Positions 1 through 7,156 are shown, counted from the first letter of the stretch. The stretch is 9,364 nucleotides of DNA from Nitrospinaceae bacterium UBA3496 (GCA_002377645.1 DFQF01000014.1:1-9364), one strand, 5' to 3'. Notes: generated from the letters alone by a model not told the origin. Numbers and translations: made by a program.

Positions 1-1
1 A

Positions 2-1012
2 GTCCAAAATATAGCTCAATCAGGCGACAATATAGTTAGTTCTACGGATCTATATGGCGGAACATGGAACCTTTTTGCGAATCAACTTGAACAGATGGGC
101 ATTGAGGTTCGTTTTGTTGATCCTGAACACCCAGAAAATTTCAGGAATGCAATCGATGACAAAACAAGAGCTTTTTATGCTGAAACTTTGCCAAATCCAA
201 AATTAAGGGTTTTTCCAATTAAGGAAGTAGCCGATATTGGAAGGGAGTTTGGTATTCCTTTGATTATGGATAATACGGCTGCTCATGGTATATGTAAGCC
301 TTTTGAACATGGTGCTGCGATTATTGCTTCATCCTGTACAAAGTATATAGGAGGTCATGGAAATTCTATAGGAGGTATTGTAATTGATAGTGGTAATTTT
401 GACTGGAAAGCCCATCCAGAAAGGCAACCTTATTTAAATCAACCTGATCCAAGTTACCATGGTGCTGTTTGGACAGAAGCTACTGAACCTCTTGGTCCTG
501 TAGCGTATATTATTAAGGCTAGAGTTACCCTATTGAGAGATTCAGGACAAGCTACAAGTCCTTTCAATGCATTCTTGTTTCTTCAAGGACTTGAAACTTT
601 GCCACTAAGAATAGAGAGACATTGTAGTAATGCACTTGAAGTGGCCAACTTCTTAAAAGAACATGACAAAGTTTCCGGAGTTATTTATCCGGGACTTATG
701 GATGGTGAGTTTAAGAAAAGAGCAGATACCTATCTAAATGGTTCATATGGAGGGTTGGTAGGTTTTGAATTAGAAGGTGGACTTGAAGCTGGTCAAAAGT
801 TTATTAATTCTCTAAACATGTTTTATCATGTTGCGAATATTGGCGATTCAAGAAGCCTTGCAATACATCCTGCAAGTACGACACACTCTCAGTTATCTGA
901 AGATGAGCAAATTGCTACTGGAGTTACTCAGGGGTACGTAAGACTTTCAATAGGAATTGAACATATTGATGATATCAAAGAAGATTTATCTCAGGCATTA
1001 GATTCTATCTAA
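2..1012 (+). CDS. metY: O-acetylhomoserine sulfhydrylase (MetY-type PLP enzyme), 5' end missing
   Basis: This enzyme uses PLP to join O-acetylhomoserine with sulfide (or methanethiol) to give homocysteine (or methionine) in the cytoplasm. The frame is open from base 2, and the residues before the ATG at 95 already match the family (QNIAQSGDNIVSS, then LYGGTWNLF). The ATG at 95 is therefore internal and the true start lies left of the window. The visible part is 336 residues; the family is about 430, so roughly 90 are missing. The PLP lysine is in SSCTKYIGGHG, codon 341-343. Other family blocks are the cofactor-side DNTAAHG, the segment HGAVWTEATEPLGP, QGLETLPLRI, and the C-terminal HPASTTHSQLS followed by GYVRLSIGIEHIDDI. 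The last two are typical of sulfhydrylases of the Cys/Met metabolism family. It ends at TAA, followed by a hairpin terminator. Cystathionine gamma-synthase or lyase is less likely given the long insert between the lysine and the C-terminal half. Confidence 0.95.
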   Translation, partial: VQNIAQSGDNIVSSTDLYGGTWNLFANQLEQMGIEVRFVDPEHPENFRNAIDDKTRAFYAETLPNPKLRVFPIKEVADIGREFGIPLIMDNTAAHGICKPFEHGAAIIASSCTKYIGGHGNSIGGIVIDSGNFDWKAHPERQPYLNQPDPSYHGAVWTEATEPLGPVAYIIKARVTLLRDSGQATSPFNAFLFLQGLETLPLRIERHCSNALEVANFLKEHDKVSGVIYPGLMDGEFKKRADTYLNGSYGGLVGFELEGGLEAGQKFINSLNMFYHVANIGDSRSLAIHPASTTHSQLSEDEQIATGVTQGYVRLSIGIEHIDDIKEDLSQALDSI

Positions 1013-1038
1013 AAAAAGAATTTGTTTTCTTTTTATAT

Positions 1039-1080
1039 ATAGCCTCTTTACTAGAGAGTAAGTAAAGAGGCTATTCTTTT
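1039..1080 (+). terminator. Rho-independent terminator after the sulfhydrylase gene
   Basis: A perfect 14-base-pair stem (1039-1052 with 1061-1074) encloses an 8-base loop (1053-1060) and is followed by TCTTTT at 1075-1080. The T-rich tail lies only on the + strand side; in the other direction the bases after the stem are A-rich. It therefore mainly ends the sulfhydrylase transcript. The convergent monooxygenase gene on the - strand stops 5 bases before the stem, so the hairpin may also stabilise that transcript's 3' end. Confidence 0.85.
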
Positions 1081-2122
1081 ATGTAGTTGAGACTTCTGTC
1101 ATAACTTCATTTGCGAATTTTTCTAGAATTTCCATTTTCTGTTCGTGTGTTGCACCTATACCGTACATGCCCATTAAAATATCTGTCAGACCGAATTCTT
1201 CTTGTAATCGTTTAATCTCAAGAATATTATCTTCGATATTTCCAACTACTCCGCCTCCATCGAGAAGATCGCTTACTGAGAATGTATAACTCCAATTTCT
1301 CTGAAGGTGCTGCGATTCATCATCTGGGAATTCAACTTTATTCACGTCTGCTCTGTATCGTAAATACTTTGACATGCTTTCTTCAAAATTTTGGATATAT
1401 TTGTCTTTGTCCAAATCTTCACAAACAATGCATCGGTGTAGAAGTGCGTAATCAATATTAGACGTATCTCCACCAGTTCTTTCAACAGCATCAACGAAAA
1501 GAGCCATTTTTTCTCTAAAAACTTCTGGTCCTTTAAAACCAGCGGAAGCCATAACTTTGAATCCGTTTTCTCCTGCCCAAACATAAGTTTCAGGACTAGT
1601 TCCAGCAATCCAAATTGGTGGTCGAGGCTTTTGCACAGGATGAGGAAAAATCTCCGTTTCATTGCACTTAAAAAATTCACCATCGTAGGTTAATTTCTCT
1701 CCTTCTAACAATCTCCCAACAATCTCGACTCCCTCCTGCAATCTTCTTCTACTCTCCGATGGTTTTGCATTAAAAGATTTAAATTCTTTAGGTTGAGAAC
1801 CACGTCCTATTCCTAGATCGACTCTTCCATCACTCAAAACGTCAACCATCGCAGCCTGTTCTGCGAGTCGTATAGGATTATGAAAAGACATTATTGAGAT
1901 GCCTGTACCTAAACGAATATTTTTTGTTTTTTGTGCTACTGCTGCACACCAGAGGAGTGGATCTGGCATTACTCCTGCTTTTGAAAAATGATGTTCAGCA
2001 AACCAGACACCATGAAATCCTAGTTCATCAGCAAGTTTACATTGTTCCATCAATTCATCAAAAGCCTGTTTTTCAGACTTTCCATCAGTTGTTTCGTGAA
2101 CATAAAAAATTGAAAACTTCAT
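1079..2122 (-). CDS. Luciferase-like (LLM class) flavin-dependent monooxygenase
   Basis: This 347-residue protein covers the whole bacterial-luciferase-like TIM barrel. Near the N terminus are FSIFYVHE and then WFAEHHFSKAG (about 40-50), the E-H-H block that in bacterial luciferase alpha lies at the flavin site (here H44 and H45). Then come LGTGISIMSFHNPIRLAEQ (71-89) and SDGRVDLGIGRGSQ (97-110), the signature block of the family, and PPIWIAGTSPETY (168-180). Such enzymes use reduced FMN (or F420) and oxygen to oxidise small organic substrates; the substrate here is unknown. The start is supported by GGAG at 2130-2133, seven bases before the ATG. The gene converges on the sulfhydrylase gene and is divergent from the EamA transporter gene. 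A 12-base palindrome sits just upstream of its ribosome binding site. FMN is favoured over F420 by overall resemblance to the EHH subgroup, which is inference. No truncation or frameshift is seen. Confidence 0.9.
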   Translation of the reverse strand: MKFSIFYVHETTDGKSEKQAFDELMEQCKLADELGFHGVWFAEHHFSKAGVMPDPLLWCAAVAQKTKNIRLGTGISIMSFHNPIRLAEQAAMVDVLSDGRVDLGIGRGSQPKEFKSFNAKPSESRRRLQEGVEIVGRLLEGEKLTYDGEFFKCNETEIFPHPVQKPRPPIWIAGTSPETYVWAGENGFKVMASAGFKGPEVFREKMALFVDAVERTGGDTSNIDYALLHRCIVCEDLDKDKYIQNFEESMSKYLRYRADVNKVEFPDDESQHLQRNWSYTFSVSDLLDGGGVVGNIEDNILEIKRLQEEFGLTDILMGMYGIGATHEQKMEILEKFANEVMTEVSTT

Positions 2123-2133
2123 TCCACTTCTCC

Positions 2134-2145
2134 AGTTCTAGAACT
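2134..2145. promoter_or_regulatory. 12-base perfect palindrome upstream of the monooxygenase ribosome binding site
   Basis: The sequence AGTTCTAGAACT is its own reverse complement and directly abuts the GGAG ribosome binding site of the - strand monooxygenase gene. It would lie in the 5' leader if the promoter proposed at 2173-2201 is right. A dimeric regulator could bind here. The site is short, so chance is possible. Confidence 0.4.
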
Positions 2146-2172
2146 ATAAAAAAATGTTTGTATATATAAGGC

Positions 2173-2201
2173 ATGGTATTATTTTAAATGATAGACTTCA
2201 A
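2173..2201 (-). promoter_or_regulatory. Possible sigma-70-type promoter of the monooxygenase gene
   Basis: Read on the - strand, TTGAAG (2196-2201) and TACCAT (2173-2178) are 17 bases apart, each matching four of six consensus bases. Transcription would start near 2166 and leave a leader of about 44 bases. The -35 element lies inside the 13-base palindrome 2193-2205, which would suit repression or control by a dimeric protein. AT-rich DNA gives many such near matches, so this is tentative. Confidence 0.3.
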
Positions 2202-2205
2202 GTCT
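2193..2205. promoter_or_regulatory. 13-base inverted repeat in the divergent spacer, possible operator
   Basis: AGACTT, one central C, then AAGTCT form a perfect 6+1+6 inverted repeat in the 116-base spacer between the divergent monooxygenase and transporter genes. It overlaps the proposed -35 of the - strand gene and lies 33 bases before the transporter ATG. It could therefore serve as a shared control site. No regulator gene is next to it. Confidence 0.4.
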
Positions 2206-2238
2206 GTCTGCTTTGTTAACTTATAGATCGATATAAAG

Positions 2239-3123
2239 ATGGAGAATGTTTTGGTTTTTGATTTAGCTTTTTATTACGCAATTTTATCAGCGTTTATTTT
2301 TTCTATGGCAGATTTTGCGGGTCGTTTTGGTATACACAAGACAAACGCATTTGTAGGAACAACTATGACCAGGGGAGTTGCTTCAGTAATTCTTTTTGTT
2401 GCGATTATTTTGACGGGAGTGAAATTTCCTCCCTTAAGTGTTGATTATCTATGGGTAATGATAGCAGGTATTTGTTTGCCTGGACTTTTTTCTCTTCTGC
2501 TTTTGACTTCTATTTTAAAAATAGGAGTTTCTAGAGCTGCCCCTATCAAAGGGTCTTCACCTTTATTTGCGTCTTTCCTAGCGATTCTTTTTCTCGGGGA
2601 AGAACCTACTTGGTATCATCTACTTGGTGTAGTTTTTGTAGTTTTTGGGGTGATATTAATTTCTCTCTCTCCTACAGAAGGACAGTGGAAAAGGAAAGAT
2701 ATTATTTGGCCTATTTCTGCTGCTTTGATATCAGGAATTGGTTCCGTTACCTGGAGGCATGCAATGAGTTTATTTAAAGAACCTATTGCTGCTACGTTTA
2801 TAGGCACATTTTCTGCGTTTGTTCTTGTTGTTACTTTTACTTCTATTTTCAAGAGAAAATCTTTAATTCCTGGAATAAAAGCAGCCTGGAAACCATTTTT
2901 TTTGATGGGATTCTTTGCTGCAGTAGGTGTTCTTCTCTATGTTTCTGCTTTGCAGAAAGGAAATGTATATAGAATTTCTTCTTTAGTCCAGACTTCTCCT
3001 TTGATAACCGTTTTTTTCTCGTTTATTTTTCTTAGGAAAATTGAAAATATTTCATGGCGTGTTCCTATTGGAGCGGTCATTACTTTGACTGGGGTTGCTC
3101 TTGTAAATTCAAATTTTCAATAG
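2239..3123 (+). CDS. DMT superfamily (EamA-type) inner-membrane transporter
   Basis: This 294-residue protein is almost wholly hydrophobic and reads as two EamA repeats of about five membrane helices each (roughly 10-145 and 155-292). The first repeat ends with the usual proline-rich turn and LGEEP (119-123), followed by a hydrophobic helix VVFVVFGVILISLSP. The second repeat ends with the matching region SSLVQTSPLITVFF and GAVITLTGVALV. A lysine/arginine stretch (QWKRKD, 149-154) joins the halves. Family members move metabolites such as amino acids, nucleotide sugars or drugs, often outward; the cargo cannot be told here. The start is uncertain. No good ribosome binding site precedes the ATG at 2239, while GGAG at 2241-2244 sits six bases before an in-frame TTG at 2251, which would remove only four residues. 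The gene is divergent from the monooxygenase gene and converges on the phosphatase gene, with 26 bases between the stops and no clear terminator. Confidence 0.9.
   Translation: MENVLVFDLAFYYAILSAFIFSMADFAGRFGIHKTNAFVGTTMTRGVASVILFVAIILTGVKFPPLSVDYLWVMIAGICLPGLFSLLLLTSILKIGVSRAAPIKGSSPLFASFLAILFLGEEPTWYHLLGVVFVVFGVILISLSPTEGQWKRKDIIWPISAALISGIGSVTWRHAMSLFKEPIAATFIGTFSAFVLVVTFTSIFKRKSLIPGIKAAWKPFFLMGFFAAVGVLLYVSALQKGNVYRISSLVQTSPLITVFFSFIFLRKIENISWRVPIGAVITLTGVALVNSNFQ
2241..2246 (+). promoter_or_regulatory. Possible ribosome binding site favouring a TTG start for the transporter
   Basis: GGAGAA at 2241-2246 overlaps the annotated ATG and is correctly spaced for the in-frame TTG at 2251-2253. 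No comparable purine-rich motif precedes the ATG at 2239 apart from AAAG directly touching it. Either start leaves all membrane helices intact. Confidence 0.35.
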
Positions 3124-3149
3124 TTTGTTCATTATCACTTAGAATCATT

Positions 3150-4445
3150 TTATTCGTCTGCAGTATATTTTTCTCTAAATCTCAAGTTATTTTTCTCATC
3201 GTAGTATTTGACTTCTACAGAAGGGTTCCCTGCTTCTTTTGAGATATCAATCAGCAAGTAATTGTAGCTATCACACATAAAAAAATATCCTTTAGATTCG
3301 TAATATTTTTTTTTGCTGCAATTTTTCTTTGCTGCAATAGGACCAACAGTAAATTCTCTAATTTTATTTTCTTTTTTTGGGAATGCAATTGCTTTATGAA
3401 GATCGGCGCTGAGAATTATAATTCCATTAATTTTATTTTTCTTAATATAGTTTAGAATCTCATTTCTTTCCGTGATGAAGTCAGACCATTTGTCTTTCTT
3501 TCTGTGAGTATTGAATGCAACGGAGGAAATTATAAATTTAAAAGGAGCTTTTGATTTAGATAATTTTTTTTTCAACCAATTTTTTTGCTTTGTTCCAAGC
3601 ATAGTTGCATCTGGAGTGTATCCATTGCGGTCTGTTTTTTTACTTCGAAATTGTCTAGTGTCTAAAATGATAAAATCAGCTAGTTTAGACCAAGAGAAAG
3701 AATAGTAAAGTATTGTTTTTTCTTCTGATTTTACAGGCCAATATTCTCGAAAAGCTTGTCTTGCAATTTTGATTTTGGGCCCCCAAGAACTATTGAAATT
3801 ATTTTCAACTTCATGGTCATCCCAAATAGCATAAACGGGAACATTTCTTAAAAATTTTTGAAGAGATTCATCATCACGATTTTCCTTGTATTTATAACGA
3901 TAATGCCAAAGAGCGGGATGAAATTCCTTTAAAGGAGAGTCTGCACAGATCGTGTCGCCTAAGTATATAAAAAAATTTGGATTTTTATTTTTCATTTTAT
4001 TAAATAAATCAAATGGCTGATATTTTGCACATGTGTCTCCACTGACCGTGAATTTAAAGGGCGTATCCTCTTTAGAAGGTGTGCGAAAACGACCGATTAA
4101 ACTGTAGATAGGAGGTCTTTTTTTTATTACTCCCCTATAAAAATACTCGGTATCTGGAAGAAGATGTTTTAAATGATGAATTGAAGTGAAATCACTTTTT
4201 GAAGAGGAAATAATTAATTCAGTGAACTGTGAATGGTTAAAGTCCCTGTTTTTAGAATATTCTATTTGGAGGTTCTCTTTAAATTCGGTTCGAAGCCATA
4301 CTTTAGCTGAAGTCGTTGTTATTTGAGAAGAGACAGGCCCAAAAGAAAATACCGATTTAGAATCCATCCCCGCTGTTGTATGACAACCTATTATCAATGC
4401 AGATAATAGGAAATGCATAAAAATTTTCCCCCTAGATATTTTCAT
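3150..4445 (-). CDS. PhoD-like alkaline phosphatase/phosphodiesterase, lipoprotein
   Basis: This 431-residue secreted hydrolase resembles PhoD. A lipoprotein signal ends in LIIGC (Cys21), and the next residue is His, so outer-membrane sorting is expected. Residues about 32-123 form the beta-rich N-terminal PhoD domain (FSFGPVSSQITTTSAKVW at its start). The metallophosphatase domain follows with SGDTC (135-139), LGDTIC (162-167), WDDHEVENN (208-216), LDTRQ (261-265) and LSADLH (345-350). Phosphatases of this type hydrolyse phosphomono- or diesters with Fe and Ca. Two ligand positions are odd. In an ungapped alignment with typical members, Asp137 takes the place of the usual Cys, and Cys167 takes the place of the Tyr in GDxIY. 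Its ATG overlaps the TGA of the upstream hydrolase gene by four bases (ATGA), so the two are probably co-translated. Sampled lines are about 15-30% G+C, below the dehydrogenase genes, and the protein is rich in lysine. The specific substrate is unknown. Confidence 0.85.
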   Translation of the reverse strand: MKISRGKIFMHFLLSALIIGCHTTAGMDSKSVFSFGPVSSQITTTSAKVWLRTEFKENLQIEYSKNRDFNHSQFTELIISSSKSDFTSIHHLKHLLPDTEYFYRGVIKKRPPIYSLIGRFRTPSKEDTPFKFTVSGDTCAKYQPFDLFNKMKNKNPNFFIYLGDTICADSPLKEFHPALWHYRYKYKENRDDESLQKFLRNVPVYAIWDDHEVENNFNSSWGPKIKIARQAFREYWPVKSEEKTILYYSFSWSKLADFIILDTRQFRSKKTDRNGYTPDATMLGTKQKNWLKKKLSKSKAPFKFIISSVAFNTHRKKDKWSDFITERNEILNYIKKNKINGIIILSADLHKAIAFPKKENKIREFTVGPIAAKKNCSKKKYYESKGYFFMCDSYNYLLIDISKEAGNPSVEVKYYDEKNNLRFREKYTADE

Positions 4446-5233
4446 TTATCTTTACCATTATTTTTCTTTAAAAAAATAAGAATATCTTTCCAATAATCGT
4501 TAATACCAAAAAACATAGTATGTCCGTCACTTCCATATGAGGGATAGATAATTAATTTCACATCTTTATCATTTTCATGCAAAGCTTTAGCTATGTTTTT
4601 TATTTCTTCCACAAGATTGGTTCCGTGTGTTCGAAAAGAACCAGTGTCATTTTTTGAAATTAATAAAAGAACAGGGGATTGTATTTTGTATGCGTCTTCA
4701 AGTCGGAGTTTATGTTTCCTTTTCCCAATTGCGGGTGCCATTAAAATAAATGCATTTAATGAATTTTCAGACGTTGCTATCTGATATGTTAATAATCCTC
4801 CTCTTGAAAATCCCATCATAGATATTTTTTTTTCATCCACATAGGAAAGTTTTTTTATATACTCTATTCCGTTCATTACATCTTGTAAGTGTCCTTGTAA
4901 TGAACGTGTTTTTCTCCGAATAGGTGAAAATCCTACAAAATTTTCTTTTGCAAGTGCTAGACATGTCTCTTTAGGAGCACCGCCAACAATATTTCCAAGT
5001 CCTCCATGATTATAAATCACAGTTGGAAATGGACCTGAACCTTTTGGTTTACAAAGGTAGCCCCTAAGATAAACATTGGTCTTTGAGTAGGTTATTAAAT
5101 TATGGGGCGATTCATTTTTTTGACTGCACCCAACAAAAGTGAAAATGATGAAAATAAAAAAAAACAATACAATCTTTGAACTCAGAAAAGAAAAGGTATT
5201 TCTTATGGAATTTTTTATAAAGAATATGAGCAT
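4442..5233 (-). CDS. Lipoprotein alpha/beta hydrolase (dienelactone hydrolase/prolyl oligopeptidase-like)
   Basis: This 263-residue protein has a basic N terminus, a hydrophobic helix (about 21-35) and a lipobox-like FVGC with Cys36, followed by Ser. It is probably an outer-membrane lipoprotein facing the periplasm or surface. The alpha/beta hydrolase core shows the oxyanion segment NHGG (75-78), the nucleophile elbow GFSRGG with Ser143, an acid at Asp196 (SKNDTG) and His238 in DGHTMF, a complete Ser-Asp-His triad. Such enzymes cleave esters, lactones or short peptides. The distance from the start to the helix is longer than usual for a lipoprotein, and no strong ribosome binding site precedes the ATG (AGG about nine bases upstream). 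The start could therefore be slightly different, although no later in-frame ATG precedes the helix. The gene begins 19 bases after the Gfo/Idh/MocA stop and overlaps the PhoD-like gene by four bases, so the pair forms a tight unit. Base composition is low in G+C (25-30% in sampled lines), like its partner. Confidence 0.82.
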   Translation of the reverse strand: MLIFFIKNSIRNTFSFLSSKIVLFFFIFIIFTFVGCSQKNESPHNLITYSKTNVYLRGYLCKPKGSGPFPTVIYNHGGLGNIVGGAPKETCLALAKENFVGFSPIRRKTRSLQGHLQDVMNGIEYIKKLSYVDEKKISMMGFSRGGLLTYQIATSENSLNAFILMAPAIGKRKHKLRLEDAYKIQSPVLLLISKNDTGSFRTHGTNLVEEIKNIAKALHENDKDVKLIIYPSYGSDGHTMFFGINDYWKDILIFLKKNNGKDK

Positions 5234-5252
5234 GTTCTATAACCTAGATCTT

Positions 5253-6335
5253 TCAGCTTATAGGAATAGAAACGGTTTTTCCTGTTCTAGATGACTCCTG
5301 TATAGCTAAAGTAATTTCTAGTGTTTTTCTTGCTTCTCTAGTTGTAGCTATATGGCATGGGCTATCGGTTGCAATATGATCTACCCAAGCACGTGTTTCG
5401 TCATTTAATGGTCCCCAAAATTCTCCTAATGCCCAATCACCTGGAGCGGTAGTACTAAGAAATGTTGTATTTACATTGTGATCAGGTATATATAAATGTG
5501 GAATTCCTTTCTCTGTATGGATTAGTTCTTCTTTTTGGTCACCGTCAAGCATTAGAGCTCCGTCTGTCCCAAAGATTTCTATCCTCACTCCTGATCCCTG
5601 GCTTGGATATTTTGATGGCAGTGCATAACAGATACCTAAATTTACAATTGCTCCATCTTCAAAAGTAATAATTGCCCATGTGATATCATCTACGGACTCA
5701 TGACCAGCCTCTTTGTAAACTACGCTATTTCCTCTTGCTACAACCTCGACTGGCCTTTGGTCGCTCATAAACCAACATATCATATCGACCCAATAAGTGA
5801 GGACATCAATAACTGGTGTTGCTTCGGGAGATCTTTTTAGTATTTCTAGTCCCTGACTTCTATTATTACATGCTCTTCCATTTGCCCCGATAATTTGTCC
5901 TAATCTTCCTTTTTGAATTTGTTCCTTTGCAACAAAATATCGACGTTTAAATCTTTGTGCATAACCAACAAGGACTTCCACATTTTGATTTTCAGAATTT
6001 TGAATGATTTCATCAGCATCTGCCAATGTAAGAGCTATTGGTTTTTCTAATAAAACTGGCTTTTTTTTTGAAATCGATTGTAAAACTGGCTCAAGGTGTT
6101 GATGTTCGCTGGTTGATACTATCACAGCGTCGACTTCAGGATGAGAAATAATCTCCATATTGTTATCTGATACAAAATCTGCATTTATTGTATTTCCGAG
6201 TTTTTTTGCTTGTGAAAGATTTAAATCAGAAACAGCAATAAAATCCACAGAAGGATGATTGCGAATTAACTTAGAGCGAAGCGAGCCTATTCTCCCAGAT
6301 CCCACAACGGCAATGCCAAGATTCTGTTTTTTCAT
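5253..6335 (-). CDS. Gfo/Idh/MocA family NAD(P)-dependent dehydrogenase
   Basis: This 360-residue cytoplasmic oxidoreductase has an N-terminal Rossmann fold and a C-terminal alpha/beta substrate domain. The nucleotide motif is VVGSGRIG (10-17), an acid ends strand 2 (SDLN, Asp37), and EKP lies at 97-99 with catalytic Lys98. In the D-x-x-x-H-x-x-D helix of inositol and glucose-fructose type enzymes, the sequence reads DVLTYWVD (177-184), so Tyr181 replaces the usual His. My recollection, unchecked, is that some relatives share this Tyr. Family members oxidise or reduce cyclic polyols, sugars and their derivatives; the substrate here is unknown. The start is backed by GAGGG (6345-6349), nine bases before the ATG and just beyond the upstream short-chain dehydrogenase stop. 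It follows that gene by 18 bases and precedes the lipoprotein hydrolase by 19, so it lies inside the operon. A run of nine A bases encodes KKK before EKP without breaking the frame. Confidence 0.92.
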   Translation of the reverse strand: MKKQNLGIAVVGSGRIGSLRSKLIRNHPSVDFIAVSDLNLSQAKKLGNTINADFVSDNNMEIISHPEVDAVIVSTSEHQHLEPVLQSISKKKPVLLEKPIALTLADADEIIQNSENQNVEVLVGYAQRFKRRYFVAKEQIQKGRLGQIIGANGRACNNRSQGLEILKRSPEATPVIDVLTYWVDMICWFMSDQRPVEVVARGNSVVYKEAGHESVDDITWAIITFEDGAIVNLGICYALPSKYPSQGSGVRIEIFGTDGALMLDGDQKEELIHTEKGIPHLYIPDHNVNTTFLSTTAPGDWALGEFWGPLNDETRAWVDHIATDSPCHIATTREARKTLEITLAIQESSRTGKTVSIPIS

Positions 6336-6353
6336 AATTAACGACCCTCAATT

Positions 6354-7121
6354 TTAACCGAACCACATGCCGCCATTAATATCTAAAGTAGCACCTGTAA
6401 TATAACTTGCCCCCGGAGTAGCCAAGTACCAGATACCGTCCGCAATCTCTTCGGTTGTACCTTCTCTTCCCAGAGGAATCGTCTTTCGTATTTCTTCGAT
6501 CCGATCTTTATGAAGTTTTGCTACTCGTGGACTCCAAACTGTTCCAGGCGTTACTACATTTGCAGTAATTCCAAAAGGAGCTAACTCGACTGCAAGTCTC
6601 CTTGTGAAACCTATAATTGCTGATTTAGCGGTTGCGTAGTCTATAGAAGTAAAAGCGATACCCGTACGACCTGCTAAAGAGGAAACATTTATTATACGCC
6701 CATAATTATTTTTTTTCATATATGGGACTATTGCTTTAGTAGTCATATAAGTTGCCGTGAGATTCCAATCTAACATTCTTTTCCACTCTATTTCATCAAT
6801 CTCTTCAACATTGTTCGTAGTGTGAAAACCTCCTGCACAATTTACAAGAATGTCTATTTTGTCCCATTTATCAAAAGTTTTCTTGGCTGAATTTTCTACA
6901 TCATCATTTGAGGTACACTCGCCGTGAAGGAAAAGAACTTCCATTCCTAAGTTGTTCATTTCTGTTTCTTTTTTTTCTCCTTCAACTTTATCTCTATCCA
7001 TGAAAGCTACTTTTGCCCCTTCATTAGCAAAACGTTCAACACATGCAAAACCAATTCCTGCTGCACCTGCTGCAACAAAAACAATCTGATCTTTAACTGT
7101 TGATTTTTTTTCTGTTGTCAT
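6354..7121 (-). CDS. Short-chain dehydrogenase/reductase (classical SDR)
   Basis: This 255-residue single-domain Rossmann enzyme has the length of a classical SDR. The dinucleotide loop reads VAAGAAGIG (16-24), where most members have TGxxxGIG; the Thr and first Gly are Ala here. Asp42 at the end of strand 2 (FMDRD) favours NAD over NADP. NCAGG (94-98) is the usual NNAG block, followed by Asn120, the catalytic Ser in NVSS (145-148), and Tyr162 and Lys166 in YATAK. PGTVWSP (192-198) and the C-terminal ITGATLDINGGMW are typical. Such enzymes oxidise secondary alcohols, sugars or 3-hydroxy acids to ketones, or the reverse. The gene follows the hydroxyacid dehydrogenase gene by 35 bases and precedes the Gfo/Idh/MocA gene by 18, all on the - strand. 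Only a weak purine stretch (AAAGAGA) precedes the ATG. Annotation as 3-oxoacyl-ACP reductase would be possible by similarity, but the non-fatty-acid context argues against it. Confidence 0.92.
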   Translation of the reverse strand: MTTEKKSTVKDQIVFVAAGAAGIGFACVERFANEGAKVAFMDRDKVEGEKKETEMNNLGMEVLFLHGECTSNDDVENSAKKTFDKWDKIDILVNCAGGFHTTNNVEEIDEIEWKRMLDWNLTATYMTTKAIVPYMKKNNYGRIINVSSLAGRTGIAFTSIDYATAKSAIIGFTRRLAVELAPFGITANVVTPGTVWSPRVAKLHKDRIEEIRKTIPLGREGTTEEIADGIWYLATPGASYITGATLDINGGMWFG

Positions 7122-7156
7122 TTTTCTCTTTGTTAATTTTTATGGATAGAAAAAAA

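Noticed and set aside
95..1012. A complete 305-residue sulfhydrylase starting at the ATG at 95
   Set aside because: The frame is open to base 2 and the upstream residues match the family, so the ATG is internal and the gene is cut by the window edge.
1342..1683. A 113-codon - strand open frame inside the monooxygenase gene
   Set aside because: It overlaps a well-supported gene in another frame, shows no recognisable motif, and looks like a by-product of AT-rich coding sequence. The same holds for other overlapping open frames in the window.
3100..3149. Terminator between the EamA and PhoD-like genes
   Set aside because: Only a very short A/T-only inverted repeat (AAAT/ATTT) is visible near 3110, with no G+C stem and no proper T-tract.
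6061..6069. Nine-base homopolymer (T on the + strand) in the Gfo/Idh/MocA gene as a frameshift or phase-variation site
   Set aside because: The reading frame is intact through it, it encodes part of a normal Ser-Lys-Lys-Lys stretch next to the conserved EKP motif, and such runs are common in AT-rich genes.
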